Shown here: in pieces, positions 42,217 through 50,996 of the stretch | Position numbering within the stretch: the first letter of the stretch is position 1 | Layout of the letters: every line of letters starts with the position of its first letter | Origin: an uncultured Oscillospiraceae bacterium | GTDB taxonomy: Bacteria > Bacillota > Clostridia > Oscillospirales > Oscillospiraceae | Assembly (NCBI GenBank): GCA_944387065.1 | Contig: CALXDM010000003.1 | Coordinates: 1-64,000 of the forward strand | Reading direction: 5' to 3' | DNA: 64,000 bases | Made by a program: the position numbers and the translations under genes | Notes under the pieces: generated by a model | Databases searched by the model: none | Told to the model about the DNA's origin: nothing | What the model saw: only the letters and a program-made list of their open reading frames with translations

Positions 42217-43383
42217 ATGCCAGGACAAAAACGAGACTACTATGAAGTGCTGGGGGTACCCCGCACCGCCACGGACGAGGAGCTGAAGAAGGCCTACCGC
42301 AAGCTGGCCAAACAGTTCCACCCGGACATGAACCCGGGCAACCAGGAGGCCGAGGCCCGCTTCAAAGAGGTCAACGAGGCTTACGAGGTGCTGTCCGACC
42401 AGGAGAAGCGAGCCAAGTACGACCAGTTTGGCCACGCGGGGGTGGACCCCAACTTTGGCGCGGGAGCCGGGGGCGGCTTTGGCGGCTTTGACATGGGGGA
42501 CATCGACCTGGGGGACCTGTTCGGCTCCTTCTTTGGGGGTGGATTTGGCGGCTTTGGCGGTCAGCGCCAGGCCAACCCCAACGCGCCCAAGCGGGGGGCC
42601 TCCCTGCGGGCCAATATGACCATCTCCTTCCAGGAGGCCATGTCCGGGGTAGAAAAGGAGATCAGTCTGACCCGAACGGAGGGGTGCGAGACCTGCCGGG
42701 GCAGCGGCTGCGCCGCGGGCACCACGGCGGAGATCTGCCCCGATTGCCACGGCAGCGGACAGGTGCGCATCCAGCGGGGAGGCGGCGGGTTTGCCTTCAC
42801 CACCACCGCGCCCTGCTCCCGCTGCCGGGGGACGGGAAAGCTCATCCATCAGCCCTGTCCCGACTGCCATGGGGAGGGCCAGGTGCGCCGCCAGCGCAAG
42901 CTTAAGGTACGTATCCCGGCGGGCATCGACGACGGGCAGACCATCTCCATGCGGGGAGAGGGCAACAGCGGGGCCAACGGTGGCCCGGCCGGTGATCTGC
43001 TCATCAACATCTCGGTGCGCCCAGACCCCCGCTTCCAGCGGGAGGGGGCCGATCTGTACCTGGAGCAGCCGGTGTCCTTTTCCCAGGCGGCCCTGGGGGC
43101 CCAGCTGGAGATCGACACCATTGACGGAAAGGTCAAGTACAGCCTGCCCGCCGGCACCCAGACGGGCACCACCTTCCGCCTGCGGGGCAAGGGCGCGCCC
43201 CTGCTCAATGGCCGGGGTCGGGGGGATCAGTACGTCACCGTGCGGGTGCAGGTGCCCACCAACCTCACCGAGCAGCAGCGCCAGGCGCTGCAAAGCTATG
43301 CCAAGGCCATGGGGGAAGGGATCCCCGCGCCGGCCACGCCGGTGAAGGACTTTTTTGAAAAAAAGCGCAGGAAGAAAAGCTGA
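42217..43383 (+). CDS. dnaJ: Molecular chaperone DnaJ (Hsp40)
   Basis: This 388-residue co-chaperone has a J domain with [15 protein letters not shown] (HPD motif), a Gly/Phe region, and four zinc-finger CxxCxGxG units: [27 protein letters not shown] and [11 protein letters not shown]-terminal substrate-binding domain follows. ATG 42217 is taken as the start. GTG 42208 is an alternative. It is followed by a terminator. Confidence 0.97.
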   Translation: MPGQKRDYYEVLGVPRTATDEELKKAYRKLAKQFHPDMNPGNQEAEARFKEVNEAYEVLSDQEKRAKYDQFGHAGVDPNFGAGAGGGFGGFDMGDIDLGDLFGSFFGGGFGGFGGQRQANPNAPKRGASLRANMTISFQEAMSGVEKEISLTRTEGCETCRGSGCAAGTTAEICPDCHGSGQVRIQRGGGGFAFTTTAPCSRCRGTGKLIHQPCPDCHGEGQVRRQRKLKVRIPAGIDDGQTISMRGEGNSGANGGPAGDLLINISVRPDPRFQREGADLYLEQPVSFSQAALGAQLEIDTIDGKVKYSLPAGTQTGTTFRLRGKGAPLLNGRGRGDQYVTVRVQVPTNLTEQQRQALQSYAKAMGEGIPAPATPVKDFFEKKRRKKS

Positions 43384-43392
43384 GCCACGCCC

Positions 43393-43430
43393 AAAGGGCC
43401 GACCTCCATCTGGAGGCCGGCCCTTTCTTT
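43393..43430 (+). terminator. Terminator of the dnaK operon
   Basis: AAAGGGCC pairs with GGCCCTTT, with an inner ACCTCC/GGAGG stem, followed by CTTT. Confidence 0.8.
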
Positions 43431-43484
43431 CCTGTGGGAAGATGATTTTAGGCGCTGCCGGCGGCTGTACCCGCGGCCGGGGCT

Positions 43485-43892
43485 TTAGCAGTCCACGGTG
43501 ATGTTGTCGGTGCCGTGGGCTTCAAACTCGTCGATATAGGCGTCGATGCGCCGATTGAGTTCCTCTAAGTTGCTCTCGTCGATGGGCACATCGTCCATGT
43601 CCCGGCGGGCCAGGTCCTCAGCCAGGATCTCAAAAAACACGTTGTTCTCATACTCCATGATGGCCTCGTGAATGCCCCCCTCGGCAAAGGCTCGGGAGGG
43701 GATCACATCCCCCTGATACAGCTCGGCCAGGGTGGGCATCCCCTCTATGGCTGCCCTGCCGAACAGCAGGCTCTCCACTTCGTCATAGTCCTTGAACCGG
43801 TCCTCGCCCCGGGTGGAGTTGAGGATCCAGTTGCCGATGTAAACCAGGTCCAGCAAGCGGCGAAACTGCTTGCGGGTCAGTTCCAGTTCCAT
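43485..43892 (-). CDS. Hypothetical acidic protein
   Basis: This 135-residue protein is rich in Asp and Glu (ILAEDLARRDMDDVPIDESN) with an N-terminal helix (LTRKQFRRLLDLVYIGNWIL). No catalytic motif is recognised, but similar short proteins of unknown function are common in Clostridia. ATG 43892 has AAGGAGGG upstream. It is divergent from the SSB-like gene. A promoter with perfect TTGACA lies at 43959-43988. Confidence 0.75.
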   Translation of the reverse strand: MELELTRKQFRRLLDLVYIGNWILNSTRGEDRFKDYDEVESLLFGRAAIEGMPTLAELYQGDVIPSRAFAEGGIHEAIMEYENNVFFEILAEDLARRDMDDVPIDESNLEELNRRIDAYIDEFEAHGTDNITVDC

Positions 43893-43958
43893 GCTCGAAG
43901 CCCTCCTTGTGGCTGGGTTCTTGAGGATTGGGCAGGATGGCTGCCAGGCTCGCACCTT

Positions 43959-43988
43959 ATTTTATACAGCTTTCCGTCGGTTTGTCAA
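43959..43988 (-). promoter_or_regulatory. Promoter of the hypothetical gene at 43485
   Basis: On the reverse strand a perfect TTGACA (43988-43983) lies 18 nt from TAAAAT (43964-43959), or 16 nt from the overlapping TATAAA. Confidence 0.7.
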
Positions 43989-44043
43989 TGGGCATACTTA
44001 CCGGTTCAGAAACATATATTCAGACAGCTTGACTGGACGGAGC

Positions 44044-44670
44044 GTGATACCATTGGCGGAATACACAGGGGAGAACCGGATCATCCTGCGGGGGGAGGTG
44101 GCCGCTCCGCCGGCCTTTTCCCACCGCAACCACGGGGTGGATTACTACACCGTCGCCCTGCGGGTGCCTCGGCTGTCCGGGGCGGAGGACCTGCTCAACC
44201 TGATCACCGCCGATCCGGATCCCACCCTGTGGCGGCCGGATCAGTGGGTGCAGGCGGAGGGAGAGGTGCGCTCCTACAACAACCGCACCGGGGTGGGCAG
44301 CCGGCTGGTGATCACCGTGTTGGTGCGGACGGCCCAGGGCGTCCCGCCGGGGGAGGGGGAGAACCGCCTGACCCTGTCCGGCGCCCTGTGCAAGCTGCCT
44401 GTGCGCCGGCGCACTCCCCTGGGGCGGGAGATCTGCGACCTGCTGCTGGCGGTCAACCGGCCCTATGGCCGGGCGGACTACCTGCCCTGTATCGCCTGGG
44501 GCTCGTTGGCGATGCTGTGCGGCGGCATGGGGGTGGGCGACCGACTGCGCCTGGAGGGGCGGCTGCAGAGTAGGCAGTATCGCAAGGTGGTGGACGGGCA
44601 GGACACCATCCGCACGGCCTACGAGGTGTCGGTGATGAATCTGCTGCCCCCGCCGGAGGCGGAGGAATAG
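44044..44670 (+). CDS. SSB-like protein with two OB-type halves
   Basis: The protein is 208 residues long. The first half (NRIILRGEVAAPPAFSHRNH, VDYYTVALRVPRLSG) and the second half (NRLTLSGALCKLPVRRRTPL, REICDLLLAVNRPYG, DYLPCIAWGSLA) both follow the SSB OB-fold pattern, so it looks like a tandem OB protein rather than a normal SSB with an acidic tail. It may bind single-stranded DNA in repair. The start is uncertain: GTG 44044 or TTG 44053. Confidence 0.7.
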   Translation: MIPLAEYTGENRIILRGEVAAPPAFSHRNHGVDYYTVALRVPRLSGAEDLLNLITADPDPTLWRPDQWVQAEGEVRSYNNRTGVGSRLVITVLVRTAQGVPPGEGENRLTLSGALCKLPVRRRTPLGREICDLLLAVNRPYGRADYLPCIAWGSLAMLCGGMGVGDRLRLEGRLQSRQYRKVVDGQDTIRTAYEVSVMNLLPPPEAEE

Positions 44671-44699
44671 CCGGGAAGGGGCTGCCCACCCCAGTGGAG

Positions 44700-45269
44700 T
44701 TAGTAGGTGTGGTCGCACACCTGGCGGATGCGGGCCCGGATGGAGCGCAGGTCAGCAAAGGTCTCCGGCCGCTTACTCGGATCCCGGAGCAGGGCGGCGG
44801 GGTGGTAGATGGCGGTGTAGCACACCCCGTTGCGTTCCACCCACTGGCCATGCTCCCGGGTGATTTTGTAGTCGTCGTGGATCAGCCGGTTGGCGGCGAT
44901 GCGCCCCAGGCAGACGATGAGCTTGGGGCGCAGCAGGGCGATCTGCTCCCGCAGGTAGCCGATGCAGGCGTCCTGCTCGGTGTTGAGCGGGTCCCGGTTC
45001 CGGGGCGGGCGGCACTTGACGATGTTGGCGATGTAGAAGTTTTTGTCCCGGTACAGCCCGATGAGGGAGAGCATCTCGTCCAGCAGCTGGCCGCCCCGGC
45101 CCACGAAGGGTTCCCCTTGGAGATCCTCGTGCTCCCCTGGGCCCTCCCCCACGAACAGGACCTCTGCGTCCCGCTGTCCCGTGCCAAACACCACATGGGT
45201 ACGGGTATCGGCCAGGGCGCAGCGCTGGCAGGACAGGCACCGCTGCTCCAATTCTTCCCAATCTGTCAC
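44700..45269 (-). CDS. Uracil-DNA glycosylase, family 4 ([4Fe-4S])
   Basis: This 189-residue enzyme removes uracil from DNA. Cluster cysteines appear in RCLSCQRCALADTR and in ANIVKCRPPRNRDP and EQDACIGYL. Active-site motifs are VGEGPGEHEDLQGEPFVGRGG (read in parts) and AIYHPAALLRDPSKRP. The start is GTG 45269 with AAGGGGG upstream. It is convergent with the SSB-like gene, with 29 nt between the two stop ends. Confidence 0.93.
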   Translation of the reverse strand: MTDWEELEQRCLSCQRCALADTRTHVVFGTGQRDAEVLFVGEGPGEHEDLQGEPFVGRGGQLLDEMLSLIGLYRDKNFYIANIVKCRPPRNRDPLNTEQDACIGYLREQIALLRPKLIVCLGRIAANRLIHDDYKITREHGQWVERNGVCYTAIYHPAALLRDPSKRPETFADLRSIRARIRQVCDHTY

Positions 45270-45585
45270 AGTCCATTCCCCCTTTCCCGATCTATTTGAG
45301 GTTATGATAGCACAAACGGGCGGGAAAGGCCATGGGGAAATGGGTGCGGGCCGCCCTGGAATGGGGTGGCCCGTGTTTGCTGCTGGGGGAATCGGGAGAC
45401 TGCACAAAAAACATGGGAAGAACAAGAAAAAACTAGACAAAAATTTTTCGGTGTAGTATGCTGAAATTGCCACAAAAGGGAAGCGGCCAGTTGGGATGGG
45501 AAGAAGATCCAGGCAGGACACGGCTGACCCGTGGAACGAGGAAGAAGCTTGCAGTGAGAGAAGCGAGAGAAAAGAAGGTCTCAAG
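45270..45585. other. Intergenic region with one promoter
   Basis: No gene is seen except the promoter at 45434-45462. The remaining sequence is GC-rich up to 45400 and then AT-rich, probably leader of the small frames that follow. Confidence 0.5.
45434..45462 (+). promoter_or_regulatory. Promoter ahead of small ORFs
   Basis: TAGACA (45434-45439) and TATGCT (45457-45462) are 17 nt apart. It drives the region with the two small frames at 45586 and 45680. Confidence 0.55.
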
Positions 45586-45708
45586 ATGAAAAAGAGATCA
45601 CCATTGCAACGGCAATTGAAGTCTTTTCACCTGGAATGCGCAGTTGGCGCCCTGCGGTTGGAAAGATTCGGTGGCAGTCATGAAACGAAAACGAAGTATG
45701 ATAAGTAA
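45586..45708 (+). CDS. Possible 40-residue basic peptide
   Basis: It starts MKKRSPLQRQLKSFHLECAV with GAAGG 7 nt upstream and is rich in Lys and Arg. It overlaps the next small frame by 29 nt. No family is known. It may be a leader peptide, and expression is uncertain. Confidence 0.3.
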   Translation: MKKRSPLQRQLKSFHLECAVGALRLERFGGSHETKTKYDK

Positions 45709-45859
45709 GATTGTCGCCAGCGGCGCTGTGCTCGGCCTGCTGGTGCTGTACACGCTGCACTGGATTTCCGCGCCGGTTTACGCGGCCCTGACAATGGCGG
45801 TGCTGCTCTGCTTCTGGCGATTCAGCCCCAAGGATGACAACCGCCAAAGGGGCGCTTGA
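45680..45859 (+). CDS. Possible 59-residue membrane protein
   Basis: It starts MKRKRSMISKIVASGAVLGL. Two hydrophobic segments (IVASGAVLGLLVLYTLHWIS and YAALTMAVLLCFWRF) with basic ends suggest a small two-helix membrane protein. The ribosome site is weak. It lies behind the promoter at 45434-45462 and before the Asn T-box. Confidence 0.45.
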   Translation: MKRKRSMISKIVASGAVLGLLVLYTLHWISAPVYAALTMAVLLCFWRFSPKDDNRQRGA

Positions 45860-45985
45860 GCCCGCTGATCGCCTGTGAGGGGGAACGGCACCTCCGGGGT
45901 AGCGCCGCCGGCCATTTGGAGTTTTCCTGCAAAAAATGGGGTTGCAGCTGGGGAAACCCTGGGCAGAACGCCAGAAAAATTGCCA

Positions 45986-46014
45986 TTGACTTTGCCCTGT
46001 TTCTGGGGTACAAT
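45986..46014 (+). promoter_or_regulatory. Promoter of the aspS-gatCAB T-box transcript
   Basis: TTGACT (45986-45991) and TACAAT (46009-46014) are 17 nt apart. Confidence 0.85.
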
Positions 46015-46020
46015 ACCTTC

Positions 46021-46303
46021 AATCCAATCAAGTAAAGGCATCGACGAAGACCGCCCCCCACGGCGTCCGACAGAGAACGCGGGCCACCGACTGAGAGCCC
46101 GCTCCGGAAAGACGGGATGGCGCAACGCTTCCGAGCCGGCGGTTCGAACCCCCAAAGGCGGTGTGGTGTAGGGCTGCCCGTCCTCCCCACGTTACCGGGG
46201 CTCGAGAGAGGTCCCTTGTTGGAGGGGCAACGCGGGTGGTACCGCGGAAATCATGGTTGACTTCCGTCCCGGATTGTACAAACGTACAATCCGGGACGTT
46301 TTT
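46021..46303 (+). promoter_or_regulatory. T-box leader (Asn, specifier AAC) of the aspS-gatCAB operon
   Basis: The leader has an ACAGAGAA K-turn motif, an apical stem GCGGGC/GCCCGC and the specifier segment CGCAACGCTTCCGAGC. That segment aligns with the thrS leader so that AAC (46124-46126) falls on the codon position. The T-box is GGGTGGTACCGCGG (46229-46242). The terminator GTCCCGGATTGTAC pairs with 46284-46297 and is followed by TTTTT. Uncharged tRNA-Asn should turn the operon on. Confidence 0.88.
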
Positions 46304-46338
46304 ATGTCAAAAAAACAATCTGAAAGGACTGAGAGATT

Positions 46339-47658
46339 ATGCAGTTCGTCACTGGCGAGATCAAAACCACCATTCCCTATCAGCGCATCGCGGAGGGCGG
46401 GCTGAACAATCAGTCCGTCACCGTCCACGGCGCGGTCCATGCCCTGCGGGAGATGGGGGGCATCGCCTTCCTCACCCTGCGCATGGCCGACGGGGCAGTA
46501 CAATGCGTTTGCCCGCCCGGGCTGCTCCCAGAGGGGCTGTGCCAGGAGTGCGCGGTGGAGCTGACCGGCACGGTGCGGGCAGAGCCCCGGGCGCCGGGGG
46601 GCTGGGAGATCGGGGTGGAGGATATGGCGGTGCTGTCCCGACCGGCCTCCCCCATGCCGGTGGCACTGGGCAAGCGGAAGCTGGGTCTGCACTTGGACAC
46701 CGAGCTGCCCCTGCGCCCGGTGGTGCTCCGGGACCTGCGCCGCCGGGCAGTGTTCAAGATCCAGGAGGGGCTGGTGCGGGCCTTCCGGGAGCACCTGGGC
46801 CAGGTGGGCTTCACCGAGATCCACACCCCCAAGATCGTGGGGGCGGGGGCGGAGGGAGGCTCCAACATCTTCCGACTGGACTACTTTGGCAAAAAGGCCT
46901 ACCTGGCCCAATCCCCCCAGATCTACAAGCAGACTATGGTGGGGGTGTATGAGCGGGTCTTTGAGGTGGGGCCCGTCTTCCGGGCGGAGAAGCACGCCAC
47001 GGCCCGTCACCTAAACGAGTACACCGGTCTGGACTTGGAGATGGGCTATATCCAGTCCTTCTACGACGTGATGGAGGTGGAGGCCGGCTTCCTGGCCCGG
47101 GCCATGCAGCTGCTGGGCGGGGCGTATGCCCGGGAAGTGGAGCTGCTGGGGGTGAGCCTACCGGACGTGTCCCGCATCCCCTGCCTGCGCTTTGACCAGG
47201 CCAAGGCGATGGCCGCCCAGCGGTACGGCTACCAGATCCGGGACCCCTATGACCTGGAGCCGGAGGAGGAGGCCCACATCGGGCAGTACGCCCGGGAGGA
47301 GCTGGGCAGCGACTTTGTGTTCATCACCCACTACCCGTCCAAAAAGCGGCCTTTCTATGCCATGGACGACCCGGAGGATCCCCGATACACCCTATCCTTC
47401 GACCTGCTGTTCCGGGGGCTGGAGGTGAGCACCGGCGGGCAGCGCATCCACGACTACCACCAGCAGGTGGATAAGCTGGAGCGCCGGGGGATGGACCGAG
47501 CGGACTTTGAAAGTTACCTGATGATCCACAGGTGCGGCATGCCGCCCCACGGAGGGCTGGGTGTCGGCCTGGAGCGGCTGACCATGCAGCTGTGCGGTTT
47601 GGACAACATCCGGGCGGCCAGCCTGTTCCCTCGGGATCGTAGCCGGCTGGACCCGTGA
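46339..47658 (+). CDS. aspS: Archaeal-type aspartate--tRNA(Asp/Asn) ligase
   Basis: This 439-residue class II enzyme of the archaeal/short AspRS type lacks the bacterial GAD insertion. It has an N-terminal OB domain, then GAEGGSNIFRLDYFGKKAYL, AQSPQIYKQTMVG, motif 2 FEVGPVFRAEKHATARHLNE and motif 3 GLGVGLERLTMQLCGL. Such enzymes are usually non-discriminating and place Asp on tRNA-Asn, which GatCAB then amidates. The three gat genes follow directly and the leader is an Asn T-box, which strongly supports that role. Confidence 0.92.
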   Translation: MQFVTGEIKTTIPYQRIAEGGLNNQSVTVHGAVHALREMGGIAFLTLRMADGAVQCVCPPGLLPEGLCQECAVELTGTVRAEPRAPGGWEIGVEDMAVLSRPASPMPVALGKRKLGLHLDTELPLRPVVLRDLRRRAVFKIQEGLVRAFREHLGQVGFTEIHTPKIVGAGAEGGSNIFRLDYFGKKAYLAQSPQIYKQTMVGVYERVFEVGPVFRAEKHATARHLNEYTGLDLEMGYIQSFYDVMEVEAGFLARAMQLLGGAYAREVELLGVSLPDVSRIPCLRFDQAKAMAAQRYGYQIRDPYDLEPEEEAHIGQYAREELGSDFVFITHYPSKKRPFYAMDDPEDPRYTLSFDLLFRGLEVSTGGQRIHDYHQQVDKLERRGMDRADFESYLMIHRCGMPPHGGLGVGLERLTMQLCGLDNIRAASLFPRDRSRLDP

Positions 47659-47695
47659 GGGGCAAACATATAACCAGAAGAAAGGAAGGGATCCC

Positions 47696-47983
47696 ATGAA
47701 GATCACCACCGAACTGATCGCCCACATCTCCCAGCTGTCCCGGCTGTCCCTGCCCGAGGGGGAGCAGGCGGCCATGGCCGCCCAGCTGGAGCGCATCGTG
47801 GACTATATGGACGTGCTCAGCCGCCTGGACACCGGGGACATCGAGCCCATGAGCCATGTCTTCCCCGTGCGCAACGTGCTCCGGGCGGACGAGGAGCAGC
47901 CCAGCTGCGACCGGGAAGCACTGCTGGCCAACGCGCCGGCCCGGGATGAGGAGAGCTTCCTCACCCCCAAGAGCGTGGAGTGA
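47696..47983 (+). CDS. gatC: Asp-tRNA(Asn)/Glu-tRNA(Gln) amidotransferase subunit C
   Basis: This 95-residue small subunit wraps GatA and GatB together. It has the family pattern ITTELIAHISQLSRLSLPEG, then QLERIVDYMDVLSRLDTGDI and MSHVFPVRNVLRADE. GAAAGGAAGGG precedes ATG 47696. It is 37 nt behind aspS and 13 nt before gatA. Confidence 0.95.
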   Translation: MKITTELIAHISQLSRLSLPEGEQAAMAAQLERIVDYMDVLSRLDTGDIEPMSHVFPVRNVLRADEEQPSCDREALLANAPARDEESFLTPKSVE

Positions 47984-47996
47984 GGGGGGCGGGGAG

Positions 47997-49463
47997 ATGG
48001 AACTGAGACAACTCACCGCCTTGGAGCTGGGGGCGGTCATCCGCAGGGGCGAGGTGTCAGTGGCCGAGGCGGCCCAGGCGGCGCTGGCGGCCATCGAGGC
48101 GGAGGACGGGGCGCTCAACAGCTTCATCACCGTAGAGGGGGAGCGGGCGCTGGAGCGGGCGGCCCAGCTGCAACCAGGGGTGAAGGAGGCCCAAAGCCCG
48201 CTATACGGCGTGCCCATGGCCCTGAAGGACAACATCTGCACCAAGGGGATCAAGACCACCTGCGCCTCCAAGATCCTGGGGGACTTCCGCCCCCCCTATG
48301 ACGCCACCGTGGTGGAGCGGCTGGCGGCGGCGGGGGCGTTGGGGCTGGGCAAGCTGAACCTGGACGAGTTTGCCATGGGTTCCACCAGCGAGACCTCTTG
48401 GTACGGCCCCACCCGCAACCCCTGGGATCCGGACCGGGCCCCCGGAGGCTCCTCCGGCGGGGCGGCGGCGGCGGTGGCGGCGGGGCTGAGCTGGTATGCC
48501 GTGGGGTCGGATACCGGCGGCTCCATCCGGCAGCCAGCGGCCCATTGCGGCGTCACCGGGATCAAGCCCACCTATGGCACCGTCTCCCGATATGGGCTGG
48601 TCGCCTACGCCTCCTCCCTGGACCAGATGGGCCCGGTGTGCCGGGACGCGGGGGACTGCGCGGCGGTGCTGGATGTGCTCCAGGGCCGGGACCGGCGGGA
48701 CGCCACCAGCCTGGACGGGGACTACGGCCACCTGCTGGAGAGCCTGAGCGGCGACGTTCGGGGGCTGCGGGTGGGCCTGCCGGCCGAATGTTTCGGGGAC
48801 GGCCTGGACGGCCAGGTGCGCCAGGCGGTGCTGGCGGCGGCGGACGTGCTGAAAAGCCGGGGGGCCCAGCTGGTGGAGTTGTCCCTGCCGGCGCTGGAGT
48901 ACGGGGTGCCCGCCTACTATATCATCGCCGCGGCGGAGGCCTCCTCCAACCTGGCCCGGTTTGACGGGGTGAAGTACGGCTGGCGGGCGCAGGGGTACGG
49001 GGACCTGTCCGAGCTGTACCACAAGACCCGGACCCAGGGGTTCGGCCTGGAGGTGAAGCGGCGCATCCTGCTGGGCTCCTTCGTGCTCAGCGCCGGATAC
49101 TACGAGGCCTACTACCGCAAGGCCCTGCAGGTGAAGGCGGTGATCAAGGGGGCCTTTGACGAGGCCTTTGCCCGCTGTGACCTGCTGCTCACCCCGGTGG
49201 CCCCCGCCACCGCCCCCCGCCTGGGGGAGAGCCTGGGCGACCCGCTGGAGATGTACCTGGGGGATGTGTACACTGTGCCGGCCAACCTGGCGGGGCTACC
49301 CGGACTGTCCATGCCCTGTGGTTTTGACCGGCAGGGGTTGCCCATCGGGGCCCAGCTCATCGGCCCCCACTTTGGAGAGGGCAGGCTGCTCAACGCCGCC
49401 TATGCCTTCCAGCAGGACACCCACTATCACAAGCAGACGCCGAAAGGGGGGCAGCGGGCATGA
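47997..49463 (+). CDS. gatA: Asp-tRNA(Asn)/Glu-tRNA(Gln) amidotransferase subunit A
   Basis: This 488-residue amidase-signature subunit releases ammonia from glutamine for the transamidation. It has the catalytic Lys in MALKDNICT (Lys77), the Gly/Ser loop PGGSSGGAAAAVAAG and the cis-Ser/Ser pair region GSDTGGSIRQPAAHCG. ATG 47997 has GGGGAG upstream. It overlaps gatB by 4 nt. Confidence 0.97.
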   Translation: MELRQLTALELGAVIRRGEVSVAEAAQAALAAIEAEDGALNSFITVEGERALERAAQLQPGVKEAQSPLYGVPMALKDNICTKGIKTTCASKILGDFRPPYDATVVERLAAAGALGLGKLNLDEFAMGSTSETSWYGPTRNPWDPDRAPGGSSGGAAAAVAAGLSWYAVGSDTGGSIRQPAAHCGVTGIKPTYGTVSRYGLVAYASSLDQMGPVCRDAGDCAAVLDVLQGRDRRDATSLDGDYGHLLESLSGDVRGLRVGLPAECFGDGLDGQVRQAVLAAADVLKSRGAQLVELSLPALEYGVPAYYIIAAAEASSNLARFDGVKYGWRAQGYGDLSELYHKTRTQGFGLEVKRRILLGSFVLSAGYYEAYYRKALQVKAVIKGAFDEAFARCDLLLTPVAPATAPRLGESLGDPLEMYLGDVYTVPANLAGLPGLSMPCGFDRQGLPIGAQLIGPHFGEGRLLNAAYAFQQDTHYHKQTPKGGQRA

Positions 49464-50893
49464 ACTGGGAGACGGTCATCGGCCTGGAGACCCACGTGGA
49501 GCTGGCCACCAAGAGCAAGATCTTCTGCGGCTGCACCACCCGCTTCGGGGGCGCGCCCAACACCCATTGCTGCCCGGTGTGCACCGGGATGCCCGGGGCG
49601 CTGCCGGTGCTCAACCAGGCGGTGCTGGAGTATGCGGTGCGGGCGGGGGTGGCGCTGAACTGCCACATCACCCGGTACAGCAAGTTTGACCGGAAGAACT
49701 ACTTCTACCCCGACCTACCCAAGGCCTATCAGATCAGCCAGCTCTACCTGCCCATCGCCGTGGGCGGCCGGGTGGAGCTGTCCACCCCGTCAGGGACGGT
49801 GTCGGTGGGCATCCACGAGCTGCACATGGAGGAGGACGCGGGCAAGCTGGTCCACGACCCCTGGACGGATCAGACCCGAGCTGATTACAACCGCTGCGGG
49901 GTGCCCCTGATCGAGATCGTCACCCAACCGGACTTTCGCACCGCCGACCAGGTGATCGCCTACCTGGAGCAGCTCAAGGAGACCTTGCAGTATCTGGGGG
50001 TGTCCGACTGCAAGATGCAGGAGGGGTCGCTGCGCTGCGATGTGAACCTGTCCGTGCGCCCCCTGGGCAGCCGGGAACTGGGCACCCGCACGGAGATGAA
50101 GAACCTCAACTCCTTCAAGGCCATTGCCAGGGCCATCGACTATGAGGCCCGGCGGCAGATTGAGCTGCTGGAGCAGGGGGGACGGGTGGTGCAGGAGACC
50201 CGGCGGTGGGATGAGAACAAGGACGCCACCTACGCCATGCGATCCAAGGAGGACGCCCAGGACTACCGCTACTTCCCTGAACCCGACCTGCCTCCCATCG
50301 AGCTGGATGAGGGCTGGCTGGCCCGGCTGCGGGCGGCCCAGCCGGAGCTGGCCCCGGCCAAGCGGGCGCGCTACCAGGCCGACTATGGCCTGCCCGCCTA
50401 CGACTGCCAGATGATCACCTCGGACCGGGTGCTGGCCCAGTTCTTTGAGGGGCTGGTGGAGCTGGGCGCCCCGGCCAAGCAGGCGGCCAACTGGATCATG
50501 GGCGAGGTGCTGGGCGCGCTGAGCGCCAGGGGAATGGAGCCCCGAGAGATGTGCCTGTCGGCGGGCACCCTGGCCCGTCTCATCGCCCTGGTGGAGGAGG
50601 GGAAGCTGAACCGGAACACCGCCGTCAAGGTGTTCGAGGCGGTCTTTGACCAGGACGGCGATGTGGATGCCTATGTGCGGGCGCATGGCCTGGAGCAGGT
50701 GAACGACGCGGGCGTGGTGCAGGCCGCGGTGGAGCGGGCCATCCAGGCCCACCCTCAGTCGGTGGCCGACTTCCGGGGGGGAAAGGAGAAGGTTTTCGGA
50801 TTCCTGGTGGGCCAGGTGATGCGGGAGCTGAAGGGCAAGGCTGACCCCAAGCTGGTCAACACCCTGCTGCGTCAGGTTTTGGGCGGGACATGA
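49460..50893 (+). CDS. gatB: Asp-tRNA(Asn)/Glu-tRNA(Gln) amidotransferase subunit B
   Basis: This 477-residue subunit activates and amidates the mischarged aminoacyl-tRNA. Signature segments are GLETHVELATKSKIFCGC, HCCPVCTGMPGALPVLN, FDRKNYFYPDLPKAYQISQ, and the YqeY-like C-terminal helical tail for tRNA. Cys residues of the zinc site (CGC and CC-VC) are present. The start overlaps the gatA stop in ATGA. Confidence 0.97.
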   Translation: MNWETVIGLETHVELATKSKIFCGCTTRFGGAPNTHCCPVCTGMPGALPVLNQAVLEYAVRAGVALNCHITRYSKFDRKNYFYPDLPKAYQISQLYLPIAVGGRVELSTPSGTVSVGIHELHMEEDAGKLVHDPWTDQTRADYNRCGVPLIEIVTQPDFRTADQVIAYLEQLKETLQYLGVSDCKMQEGSLRCDVNLSVRPLGSRELGTRTEMKNLNSFKAIARAIDYEARRQIELLEQGGRVVQETRRWDENKDATYAMRSKEDAQDYRYFPEPDLPPIELDEGWLARLRAAQPELAPAKRARYQADYGLPAYDCQMITSDRVLAQFFEGLVELGAPAKQAANWIMGEVLGALSARGMEPREMCLSAGTLARLIALVEEGKLNRNTAVKVFEAVFDQDGDVDAYVRAHGLEQVNDAGVVQAAVERAIQAHPQSVADFRGGKEKVFGFLVGQVMRELKGKADPKLVNTLLRQVLGGT

Positions 50894-50996
50894 GGGGAAA
50901 AGCGCTGGAAAACCCGGAGCGGATATGATAGAATTTGCAGGAGACGGGCAGCCGCCCGACTCCTGCAAGCCATGGGTTGAGAGAGGGGGAAGGGCC

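Noticed and set aside
46141-46150. GAAC as overlapping Glu/Asn codons in the aspS T-box
   Set aside because: It looks attractive, but alignment with the thrS leader puts AAC at 46124-46126 in the specifier position instead.
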